Below, piece by piece: positions 16,166 through 22,270 of a DNA stretch of 22,270 nt. The notes beneath the pieces were generated by a model, which saw only the letters and a program-made list of their open reading frames with translations, was not told where the DNA came from and made no database searches. The position numbers were made by a program, and so were the translations under genes. Within the stretch, counting starts at the first letter, position 1; every line of letters starts with the position of its first letter. The DNA is from Cloacimonetes bacterium UBA5456 (GTDB lineage: Bacteria > Cloacimonadota > Cloacimonadia > Cloacimonadales > Cloacimonadaceae), in NCBI GenBank assembly GCA_002427325.1, contig DIQS01000014.1, positions 121,256 through 143,525 of the forward strand. Direction: 5' to 3'.

Positions 16166-16887
16166 TCATTCTTGCTTTGCCCCTGAGCTTGGGAGCTCAA
16201 CTTTTTGAAGAGCTTTTCAATTTTGGCTTAGAAGTATTGAAGATCGTGGATGAAGAGATATTGGAAATCTCCGCTTTGACAGATGAACAAGAAAATAGTG
16301 TCGGCGAAGGAATCAAGCAACAAATTCTTTCAGAAAACAAGGTGATAAAAAGCTATCCGAAGAACAAAAACCCACACAAGGCATTAGCTGATCTTCTGCC
16401 CCACTGTGCGCGCAAAGGAATTGACTATGATCTCACCATCATTGATAGTGATATCTTCAATGCATACACAGTCGCCGGTGGCAAGGTCTTTATCTATAGC
16501 GCTCTGCTTGAAGGCTTGCGAACTCAGGAAGAGCTGGTCTTTGTGATCGCTCACGAACTGGCTCACAACGAACTCAAGCACTGTGTTAAAAAGGTACAAC
16601 ATGCAGTTTTCGCCTCGAATATCGATCCTAACTTAGGGAACGTTGTCATGATCGGCTATGGCGCGATAAAACGTCCGTATTCAAAAAATGAGGAAAGAGA
16701 AGCTGATGAATATGCTATTAAGTTGATGCGAAAAGCCGGCTACTCTAAAAATGGAGGCATCTCATTTTTCAATCTCTTAGAATCGCTTCAAGGCGGTGAC
16801 CCGGGGTTTGTCATTCCCATCATTGATGACTTTATCTCCACCCACCCCAGCCCGCAAGAGAGGAGAGCGAGAATTGAGAAAATGTAG
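16114..16887 (+). CDS. M48-family zinc metallopeptidase, exported
   Basis: The 257-residue protein has a basic start, a hydrophobic signal segment ending in LSLGAQ, and a peptidase M48 domain. Zinc ligands are H147 and H151 in HELAH (with E148 as base) and E194 in the ExxxD motif EREAD. Other landmarks are FNAYTVAGGKVFIYSALLEGL and THPSPQERRARIEKM, usual in Oma1/BepA/LoiP-type peptidases. It would act in the periplasm, as quality control or in maturation of outer proteins. The ATG at 16114 has AGGAG 7 bases upstream; the ATG at 16108 is too close to it. It overlaps the lipoprotein gene by 52 bases in a different frame. Confidence 0.92.
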   Translation: MHIKHRQPKRIVQFFALIILALPLSLGAQLFEELFNFGLEVLKIVDEEILEISALTDEQENSVGEGIKQQILSENKVIKSYPKNKNPHKALADLLPHCARKGIDYDLTIIDSDIFNAYTVAGGKVFIYSALLEGLRTQEELVFVIAHELAHNELKHCVKKVQHAVFASNIDPNLGNVVMIGYGAIKRPYSKNEEREADEYAIKLMRKAGYSKNGGISFFNLLESLQGGDPGFVIPIIDDFISTHPSPQERRARIEKM

Positions 16888-17359
16888 GCTGAGCCAAATT
16901 AAGCTCAATGCGTGGCAAATATCAGCGATAGCTGCGATAGCCTGTCTTTTGATATTTGCCATCGCATTGGGGATTAATATCAGCTTTCAAAAGAAGCTTA
17001 AGTTCAACGTTGCAATCAATTATCTGTCTTGGAAAAACCCACAGCTTACCGTATCAAGCAGATACCGTACTTTGATCCCCTTTGAGATATCAGATTTCAC
17101 TCTTTCGGTTGAGAATCTTGCCGGCAAAGAGCTGTTTCGTCTCAGCAACAAAACCCCTGTCAAAGTAAGAGTATTTAGCAAACCTGAAGTGATCGTAAGC
17201 GTGAGTATCAGCGCTACAGCTCTTTTGACTTTGTTCAGAAAATCAAAGGACCAAACGCTGATTATCCGTGGCAAGATACCAATCAAGATTTTGGGAAAAC
17301 AACGCTATATTAGAATGGAAAAAGAATATGAAATGTCCCAACTGTTCAAGAACCATTGA
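16874..17359 (+). CDS. small membrane-anchored beta-rich protein (possible LEA2/WHy-like)
   Basis: The 161-residue product begins at TTG, chosen because GGAGAG lies 6 bases upstream and it gives 14 bases overlap with the M48 gene; an ATG farther upstream lies deep in the M48 frame. After ~13 residues comes one hydrophobic helix (AWQISAIAAIACLLIFAIAL), then a soluble beta-rich domain with runs such as PFEISDFTLSVENLAG and RGKIPIKILGK, suggestive of an immunoglobulin-like LEA2/WHy fold. That assignment is tentative. Its domain would be extracytoplasmic. It overlaps the transporter gene by 32 bases. Confidence 0.75.
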   Translation: MRKCRLSQIKLNAWQISAIAAIACLLIFAIALGINISFQKKLKFNVAINYLSWKNPQLTVSSRYRTLIPFEISDFTLSVENLAGKELFRLSNKTPVKVRVFSKPEVIVSVSISATALLTLFRKSKDQTLIIRGKIPIKILGKQRYIRMEKEYEMSQLFKNH

Positions 17360-19619
17360 AGTCGATTCTGAATTCTGCGTATATTGCGGAAGCAGGGTTT
17401 CACAAAGCTCTGCTTATGTGAAAACAGTAAGAATCGGTCGCGCCCCAGACAACGACATCGTGATATCGGATTCACGAATTTCTGGCCACCATTTAAAGGT
17501 GCGGATGGACTCAGCAAACCGGGTATTTGTGGAAGACCTCAATTCCACTAACGGTCTGTATGTTAACGGAGAAAGAGTCAGAGAACGGCAAGTCTCGCTT
17601 TCTGATCGTGTCTCCTTGGGAAAAGATTTCAATCTCGATCTTCGCACAGTTTTAGGTGCTGGTGGAGGCGGAGGAGGAAGCAGAGGCAGCGGAGGCGGCG
17701 CACCCAGGCCCAGTTCTGCCGAGAAACAAAGCGTCGGCGGAGACCTGAAATCGAGAGAAAGGATCAATATCGGTCGCAGTAACGATAACGACATCGTGAT
17801 CAGCAATATCAGAGTCTCGCGCAAGCACGCCACTCTCATCAGGAAAGATGGCTATTGGCTCTTAGAAGACCTCGGCAGTGCCAATGGAAGCTATGTAAAT
17901 GGCAGAAAGATTAGCACTTGCCGCGTTGATGACACAGACAAGATCACGATTGGCGGTGTGCCGCTGGATATCGGCAAACTCTTTTCCGCTCCCAAGAAAG
18001 ACTGGAGCTCAGACCTCTTGCTGCAATCCGAAGCCATCACCTTCCAAGTGGGCGAAAAGGTGATCGTGGATGATATTACTCTCTGCCTGAAACCGGGTGA
18101 GTTCACTGGACTCATCGGCCCCTCAGGTTGTGGCAAAACAACTTTGATGTTGATGCTAAACGGCTATTTGAGACCCAGCAAGGGGCAAGTCTATATCAAT
18201 GAACTCTCGCTGTATGACAACCCTAAGGCTTTCCAAGGTCAATTGGGATATGTCCCTCAGGATGACATCATTCATAGAGAGTTAACCGTCACGGAGTCAT
18301 TGAGTTATACCAGCCACTTACGCCTGGGCAACAAGATCAGTGACAGCGAAAGAGACACACAGATCAAGAAGATCATTTCAGACCTAAACTTAGGACAAGC
18401 TTCAGAAGTGCTCATCGGATCGCCGGAAAAAAAGGGAATAAGCGGCGGACAAAGGAAAAGGGTGAACATGGCGCAAGAGCTTATCACCGAGCCTTTGATC
18501 TATTTTTTGGATGAGCCCACCAGCGGCCTTGATCCGCGTAGCGATCTGGAAGTGATGAACCTACTTAAAGATATGGCGGACAGAGGACATATCGTTCTTT
18601 TGACCACCCACAAGATCGATGAATTGAACTTCTCGTTATTTAGTCATCTCATCGTCATGGGACCCAGAGGCGTGCTCGCCTATCACGGCCCTGCCTCTGA
18701 AGCATGTCGCTATTTTGGGGTAAAAAAACCTGAAGAAATCTTCGGCGTTTTGGAAAAGAGAGAAAGAGCACAATTGAAGCAAGACTATTTGAAAAGCAGC
18801 TATTGTGCCGAACATCAAAAAGGGCACTTCACCGGAAAGAGTGCGCCCCTGAATAAAGCAGGAAAACAGAGCTTTGACGAGAGCTTCGGACAGTTTATGA
18901 CCTTGTGTAAACGCAACGTGCAGATCAAATTGCGTGACACCTTAAACCTATCTGTTTTGCTCTTGCAGGCACCCATCATCCTCGCCTTTATCTTGCTTGT
19001 TTTCGACAGCTATCGATTGCCCCATCCAATCTATTTTGTGCTTATTGTCGCCTCAATCTGGCTGGGCTTTTCAAATTCTGCCCGCGAGATTGTGAGCGAG
19101 CAAAGCATATTTAAACGGGAAGAAAAAGCGGGCTTAAATCAATCAGCTTATCTTTTGTCAAAGATCACTGTGCTCGGTGCCCTCTGCTTTGCCCAAAGCG
19201 TTCTCCTCGCCTTGGTAAATGTCGTATTCAAAGACTTCAACATGGATTACCCCGCCTTACTTTTTGTCTTGTTCATCACTTCGTTCACAGCCACAAATAT
19301 GGGCTTGGTATTGTCATCCTTTGTGAAAACCGGCGAATCTGCCATGACCATCGTGCCCTTAATGCTGATTCCACAAGTCGTCTTGGGTGGAATGATTGTG
19401 CCTTATCAGTTTTTCTCGGACCTTGTGAAAATCTTGGCGGTACCCATGATCAGCCGATGGGCATTTGAATTGCTCATACTTATCGAAGATAATCCATTTA
19501 TTATAGGTGAATTAGGATTTGATAAAGACTGGCTCGGGATGGACATAATCATAGTTTTGGGAATGTGTATCCTGTTCATCTTCACCACTAAGTATTTGAT
19601 CAAAAAGAGGTGTCAATAA
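17328..19619 (+). CDS. zinc-ribbon/FHA-FHA ABCG-type transporter
   Basis: The 763-residue protein combines, in order: a zinc ribbon (C3, C6, C17, C20), FHA1 (about 33-107, with RIGR, SGHH, NSTNG), a Gly/Ser linker (110-130), FHA2 (about 145-216, with NIGR, SRKH, GSANG), an ABC ATPase and a C-terminal ABC2 membrane domain with about six helices. ATPase motifs are Walker A GPSGCGKTT (264-272), signature ISGGQRKRV (from 371), and Walker B FLDEPTSGLD with D395/E396. This layout matches ABCG half-transporters and M. tuberculosis Rv1747, whose FHA domains are read by the kinase PknF. ATG 17328 has only a weak GGAA site 8 bases ahead; an upstream ORF start is inside the previous gene. It ends the operon. 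Confidence 0.94.
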   Translation: MKCPNCSRTIEVDSEFCVYCGSRVSQSSAYVKTVRIGRAPDNDIVISDSRISGHHLKVRMDSANRVFVEDLNSTNGLYVNGERVRERQVSLSDRVSLGKDFNLDLRTVLGAGGGGGGSRGSGGGAPRPSSAEKQSVGGDLKSRERINIGRSNDNDIVISNIRVSRKHATLIRKDGYWLLEDLGSANGSYVNGRKISTCRVDDTDKITIGGVPLDIGKLFSAPKKDWSSDLLLQSEAITFQVGEKVIVDDITLCLKPGEFTGLIGPSGCGKTTLMLMLNGYLRPSKGQVYINELSLYDNPKAFQGQLGYVPQDDIIHRELTVTESLSYTSHLRLGNKISDSERDTQIKKIISDLNLGQASEVLIGSPEKKGISGGQRKRVNMAQELITEPLIYFLDEPTSGLDPRSDLEVMNLLKDMADRGHIVLLTTHKIDELNFSLFSHLIVMGPRGVLAYHGPASEACRYFGVKKPEEIFGVLEKRERAQLKQDYLKSSYCAEHQKGHFTGKSAPLNKAGKQSFDESFGQFMTLCKRNVQIKLRDTLNLSVLLLQAPIILAFILLVFDSYRLPHPIYFVLIVASIWLGFSNSAREIVSEQSIFKREEKAGLNQSAYLLSKITVLGALCFAQSVLLALVNVVFKDFNMDYPALLFVLFITSFTATNMGLVLSSFVKTGESAMTIVPLMLIPQVVLGGMIVPYQFFSDLVKILAVPMISRWAFELLILIEDNPFIIGELGFDKDWLGMDIIIVLGMCILFIFTTKYLIKKRCQ

Positions 19620-19726
19620 ACTGAGGATTTAAGCTTTCAAAAAGCAAAACTATGTCTATCGATGGTGATGATCATCGTCTTGGCCGACTGACACTTAAAT
19701 CACCTAACTATTTGCTATACAACTGA

Positions 19727-19767
19727 ATGCGCTGATGCTCGACACTATAGTGAGAGCATCAGCGCAT
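19727..19767. repeat. 41-base inverted repeat with nested palindrome
   Basis: ATGCGCTGATGCTC (19727-19740) and its exact reverse complement (19754-19767) flank a 13-base loop. The loop contains a second perfect palindrome, CACTATAGTG (19743-19752). No T run follows on either strand, so it is not a classic terminator, though it could serve as a bidirectional barrier behind the transporter operon or be an RNA or protein binding site. Confidence 0.7.
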
Positions 19768-19825
19768 CAGATAATATTTACGTCGAGGCATCCCCTATCG
19801 CGCCGTTTTCATGATCATCAATCTA

Positions 19826-19933
19826 TTATTCAAATCCATTTTCTTGCAATGTATTAAGCACATTCAAATTGATTCGTTCGATGCTTTCCGGCGTAAGCTC
19901 CTCTGCTATTTTCGCTTTCAATGTCGCGGCCTC
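19826..19933 (-). pseudogene. decayed gene tail (35 codons)
   Basis: On the - strand an open frame runs from a stop at 19934-19936 to TAA at 19826-19828. Its translation includes AATLKAKIAEELTPES and ends NTLQENGFE; composition and helix-like heptads look like a real protein C-terminus. There is no start codon or Shine-Dalgarno, and the frame closes just upstream, so it seems a remnant with a frameshift or truncation. I do not recognise the family. The remaining gene-free DNA in 19620-20073 holds only this, the 19727-19767 repeat and the 20001-20038 terminator. Confidence 0.35.
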
Positions 19934-20000
19934 TCAACCCAAAAAGCAAAGCGCATACCTTCCCTTCCGGGCAGCCAACATCTTATTGTCTAATAAAGCG

Positions 20001-20038
20001 AAAACGTTCCCGCATCAAACAGCTTGATACGGGAACGT
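20001..20038 (-). terminator. rho-independent terminator of the first Sel1-like gene
   Basis: ACGTTCCCGCATCAA (20004-20018) and TTGATACGGGAACGT (20024-20038) form a 15-bp stem with one mismatch and a 5-base loop, 35 bases past the stop at 20074. On the - strand it is followed by TTTTCGCTTTATT, a modest T-rich tail. On the + strand no T run follows. Confidence 0.75.
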
Positions 20039-20073
20039 ATAAAATCCTACAATTGCTACCCTATAGACAGCAA

Positions 20074-20502
20074 TCAATAGTCCCAATCGCCTATCATATA
20101 TCCGCCTATTAAGAGATCCTGATCTACTTCTAAGAGCAATGCATCCACAGTCTTCCACGGCAGCAATTCTTTGATCTCATACCATAAGGATTCTGCATCT
20201 TCGGTTCCAAAATAATGCGCAAGGGACATCCAATAGAAAGCATCTTCCAAATGAAGCTCTTCATCTATATTAAGAAGCGAAAGGGCGAGATAAAGCATTG
20301 ATTCTCCATCCCAAATATCTGCACCAAGAGCAAACCAATCGGCAGCTTTTTCAAAATCCTGCTCTACTATATTGCCTTCAAAATAATTTAATCCACGAGA
20401 AAAAGCTTCTTCTAAGCTTATCTTCTCTTTTGCTGTGTTATTCCCAAAGAGCATCGTGAGGCTCAAGAGAACTATGCTGATAATTAATATATATTTTTTC
20501 AT
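20074..20502 (-). CDS. secreted short Sel1/TPR-like protein, copy A
   Basis: The 142-residue protein has a signal peptide (KKYILIISIVLLSLTMLFG) and a soluble domain of alpha-helical pairs. About one and a half Sel1-type repeats are visible: SRGLNYFEGNIVEQDFEKAA with the usual alanine and glycine spacing, then MLYLALSLLNIDE...DAFYWMSLAHYFG. The C-terminal part is acidic. It is a close relative of the gene at 20712 and a shortened relative of that at 21268. ATG 20502 has AAGGA upstream; a longer ORF to 20565 would run through the promoter. Sel1 proteins usually scaffold protein interactions; no function is known here. Confidence 0.82.
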   Translation of the reverse strand: MKKYILIISIVLLSLTMLFGNNTAKEKISLEEAFSRGLNYFEGNIVEQDFEKAADWFALGADIWDGESMLYLALSLLNIDEELHLEDAFYWMSLAHYFGTEDAESLWYEIKELLPWKTVDALLLEVDQDLLIGGYMIGDWDY

Positions 20503-20537
20503 TTTATTTTTCCTTCTTGTTTTTTTTATGTTTGGAC

Positions 20538-20565
20538 AAGATAGAGAGCATTTGACAGTTAGCAA
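20538..20565 (-). promoter_or_regulatory. promoter-like element of Sel1 copy A
   Basis: TTGCTA (20560-20565) and TATCTT (20538-20543), 16 bases apart on the - strand, lie 36 bases ahead of the ATG. The same arrangement recurs ahead of the 21268-22035 gene and partly ahead of the 20712-21140 gene, as does the flanking CTCTCTATCTTGTCC. Confidence 0.45.
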
Positions 20566-20711
20566 AGAATATCTTGCAATAGCGCTGGCTTTAGATGCTC
20601 TTGTATGGGCTTCAGCCGCTTGATCAAGCCATTAGCAAAGCCCAGATATTATCACAATTTTCAGCAGGAGGGCGCGTAACATCCTATTAGCCCTATCCTA
20701 AGAATTATAGA

Positions 20712-21140
20712 TCAGAACTCCCAAGCTCCTTTCTTATATCCTTCTTTAAGCAGATCATCATCTACTTGTTTAAGCACAGAACCAACTCTTGGTCGGGTCA
20801 TTAAAAACTTGATTATATCCCAATAAAATTCAGCATGTTCAGCCCCAAAATAATAGGCAAGGGACATCCAGTAAAATGCTTCTTCCAAAAATTTGTCTTC
20901 ATTTATATTCAGAAGCGAAAGAGCAAGATAAAGCATTGAATCTTCATCCCAAATATCAGCACCAATCTCAAAATAACCTGCAGCTATACGATAATCCCTT
21001 TTAACTGTCTTGTCTTCAAAAAAGCTTAATCCACGAGAAAATGCTTCCTCTACGCTCATCTCCTCTTGTGCTGCGTCATATCCAAAGAGCATTGTGCCGC
21101 TCAAGAGAACTATGCTAATTAGTAATATATATTTTTTCAT
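20712..21140 (-). CDS. secreted short Sel1/TPR-like protein, copy B
   Basis: The 142-residue product starts MKKYILLISIVLLSGTMLFG and is a clear paralogue of copy A at 20074: both are 142 residues and share EEAFSRGL, GADIW, SMLYLALSLLNI, EAFYWMSLA and YFG. Charged surface residues differ, as expected after duplication under some constraint. The signal peptide predicts export. AAGGAAAA lies ahead of the ATG. No terminator is obvious in the 209-base gap to copy A, which has its own promoter-like element. The function is unknown. Confidence 0.82.
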   Translation of the reverse strand: MKKYILLISIVLLSGTMLFGYDAAQEEMSVEEAFSRGLSFFEDKTVKRDYRIAAGYFEIGADIWDEDSMLYLALSLLNINEDKFLEEAFYWMSLAYYFGAEHAEFYWDIIKFLMTRPRVGSVLKQVDDDLLKEGYKKGAWEF

Positions 21141-21173
21141 TTTATTTTCCTTCTTTGTTTTTAGTGTTTGAGC

Positions 21174-21201
21174 AAGATAGAAAGCTTATGGTAATCAAAT
21201 C
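21174..21201 (-). promoter_or_regulatory. promoter-like element of Sel1 copy B
   Basis: TATCTT (21174-21179, - strand) is placed 34 bases ahead of the ATG within TTTCTATCTTGC, matching copies A and C. The -35 position here reads GATTTG, a poor hexamer, so this copy has diverged. Confidence 0.35.
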
Positions 21202-21267
21202 ATATCTTGTCATTTTATTTTGATCGTGGGAATGGCTTGGCTCTGTCGGGATATTTTGTCGAGCATA

Positions 21268-22035
21268 TCACTTACTCAATCTATTTTCCCTCAATACTTT
21301 ATTAACCTCTGAATCAATCATTTTTACGATTTTTTCCGATACATTCGCCTTGATAGCATTTTTTAACTCTTCCGCATTTTCTATTTCAAAAAAACTCGCT
21401 AAACTTGCCCAATAATATGCAGCCGCAAAGTCTTGCTTAACATCAACACCTTCATACAACATATATGCATAATAATACATCGCATTTGCTTGTCCGAACT
21501 GGACAGCATCTTGAAACCAATGAAAAGCCTCGGTTCTATTTTGCTCTACACCCATGCCCATATAACTCAATAAGCCCATATAATATTGGGCATCGGCATG
21601 TCTTTGGATTGCTGCAGCACGAAAATAGTCAGCCGCTTCCTCATAATTCTGGGGAAGAGCTACACCTTGTAAATATATGAGTCCAAGATGATATTGAGCA
21701 TGTGCATGATCCTGATCCGCAGCCAAGCGATACCACTTAATTGCTTTCTGATAATCTTGTGCCACATACGAACCTTCCATATATAAAGACCCCAAAATCT
21801 GCTGAGCTTCAGCATGACCATTTTTTGCAGAAATGGTAAATAATTCGATTGCTTTCTGACGATCTTTTTCCACACCAATTGCACCATTATAATATTTTAA
21901 GCCCAGTGAATGCATGTCTATTGCAAAATCTGCCTTCTGGGACTCCGTTGGCATCTTAGTAAAAAATCTTCTTAATCCCGGCATGGGAGCAATACCAATC
22001 AGTATTATGCTAATTATTAATATATATTTTTTCAT
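21268..22035 (-). CDS. secreted Sel1-repeat protein (five repeats)
   Basis: The 255-residue protein has a signal peptide (first ~20 residues) and about five Sel1-like repeats of 36 residues (about 36-71, 72-109, 110-145, 146-181, 182-217), marked by repeating A-x-x-x-L-G-x-x-Y and K-A-x-x-(W/Y)-(Y/F)-x-x-A-A patterns such as QKAIKWYRLAADQDHAHAQ. The last repeat (AAYYWASLASFFEIENAEEL) resembles the C-terminal segment of the two 142-residue neighbours, which look like shortened versions. A Lys/Asn-rich tail ends the protein. AGGATAA precedes the ATG. Likely a periplasmic or secreted interaction protein; partner unknown. Confidence 0.9.
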   Translation of the reverse strand: MKKYILIISIILIGIAPMPGLRRFFTKMPTESQKADFAIDMHSLGLKYYNGAIGVEKDRQKAIELFTISAKNGHAEAQQILGSLYMEGSYVAQDYQKAIKWYRLAADQDHAHAQYHLGLIYLQGVALPQNYEEAADYFRAAAIQRHADAQYYMGLLSYMGMGVEQNRTEAFHWFQDAVQFGQANAMYYYAYMLYEGVDVKQDFAAAYYWASLASFFEIENAEELKNAIKANVSEKIVKMIDSEVNKVLRENRLSK

Positions 22036-22068
22036 TTAATTATCCTGCTTTGTTTTGAGTATTGGGAC

Positions 22069-22096
22069 AAGATAGAGAGGCTGTAGCTCTTAGCAA
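22069..22096 (-). promoter_or_regulatory. promoter-like element of the five-repeat Sel1 gene
   Basis: TTGCTA (22091-22096) and TATCTT (22069-22074) on the - strand, 16 bases apart, start 34 bases ahead of the ATG. The layout equals that of copy A. Confidence 0.45.
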
Positions 22097-22121
22097 AAAG
22101 TATTTTGCCGTAGCGCTGGAT

Positions 22122-22268
22122 TCATCCGGTCGTTTCGCTGACTTCAGTCGGCTTTCTAACTACAAATGTAAGCCTGAAAAGCACCATTCTATATGACCTA
22201 TTTTCCACATTTTTTATCTGCGATTTCCAGCCCTTTTTCCATAGCTTCCTTACTGGGTTCTGGTCATG
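22122..22268 (-). other. 48-codon open frame running in from the window edge
   Basis: On the - strand a frame is open from the window edge to TGA at 22122-22124. It begins HDQNPVRKLWKKGWKS and ends KPTEVSETTG. The opening DQNPVRK is encoded by the terminal inverted repeat and is also read at the other end of the window (from base 3). It may be the edge of a dispersed repeat or the end of a gene lying outside; I do not recognise it, and it may be noncoding. It overlaps no other gene. Confidence 0.25.
22245..22267. repeat. right arm of 23-bp terminal inverted repeat
   Basis: The bases CTTCCTTACTGGGTTCTGG followed by TCAT are the exact reverse complement of 1-23. Three further bases (GAT) complete the window. 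See the left arm for interpretation. Confidence 0.85.
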
Positions 22269-22270
22269 AT

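Noticed and set aside
11001..19619. Type VI secretion regulatory cluster
   Set aside because: Kinase, PP2C and FHA genes fit, but no T6SS structural genes (TssB/C, VgrG, Hcp, ClpV) are present.
19811..19993. 60-codon + strand ORF
   Set aside because: It has no Shine-Dalgarno and its composition is not protein-like; the opposite strand carries the better coding remnant.
20435..20623. 62-codon + strand ORF opposite the Sel1 copy A start
   Set aside because: It lies over the signal peptide and promoter of copy A and has no ribosome binding site.
1..22270. CRISPR array
   Set aside because: No evenly spaced direct repeats with unique spacers were seen; the only regular DNA repeat is the 36-base coding repeat at 12468.

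Overview
The window reads as chromosomal DNA of a Gram-negative-type bacterium: it encodes a lipoprotein, several Sec-signal proteins and a polysaccharide flippase. GC content is moderate, most genes have good Shine-Dalgarno sites, and ATG, GTG and TTG all occur as first codons. The mix of a GHL10-type secreted glycoside-hydrolase-like protein, FHA-ABC transporter, CPBP-fused ABC permease and Sel1 lipids-free secreted proteins would suit a Cloacimonadota or other FCB-group member, but this placement is a weak inference; there is no rRNA or phylogenetic marker to settle it.

Layout. (1) 182-5614, + strand: xseA, a secreted GHL10-like protein, a Wzx/MOP-type flippase and a GT-B glycosyltransferase, in one tight transcription unit. 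(2) 5611-10610, - strand: an orphan CheY-like receiver, tRNA-Phe(GAA) with encoded CCA, a NatA/NatB-type ABC exporter whose permease carries a C-terminal CPBP protease domain, and a long GcvT-family protein with its own terminator. (3) 11001-19619, + strand: an eight-gene operon, the most notable part. It encodes a membrane-anchored Ser/Thr kinase, a zinc-ribbon/FHA protein with repeated TMMD motifs, a secreted-VWA/TM/coiled-coil/FHA receptor-like protein, a membrane-anchored PP2C phosphatase, a lipoprotein, an M48 metallopeptidase, a small membrane protein and a zinc-ribbon/FHA-FHA/ABCG transporter. (4) 19620-20073: a gene-free stretch with a long inverted repeat, a decayed gene tail and a terminator. 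(5) 20074-22035, - strand: three related secreted Sel1-repeat genes, each behind a similar promoter-like element.

How region 3 may work (inference): the kinase phosphorylates threonines, PP2C reverses this, and four FHA domains on three proteins (a soluble adaptor, a VWA receptor and a transporter) read the marks. The transporter, lipoprotein and M48 protease would be the output at the membrane or in the periplasm. The architecture resembles the kinase/phosphatase/FHA switch of type VI secretion, the TerY-P VWA-PP2C-kinase triads, and the PknF-Rv1747 kinase/FHA-ABC pair, but it matches none of them gene for gene.

The two ends of the window carry a perfect 23-bp inverted repeat (1-23 and 22245-22267), each reading into the window in the same frame. 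This suggests that the sequence ends inside two inverted copies of a dispersed repeat.
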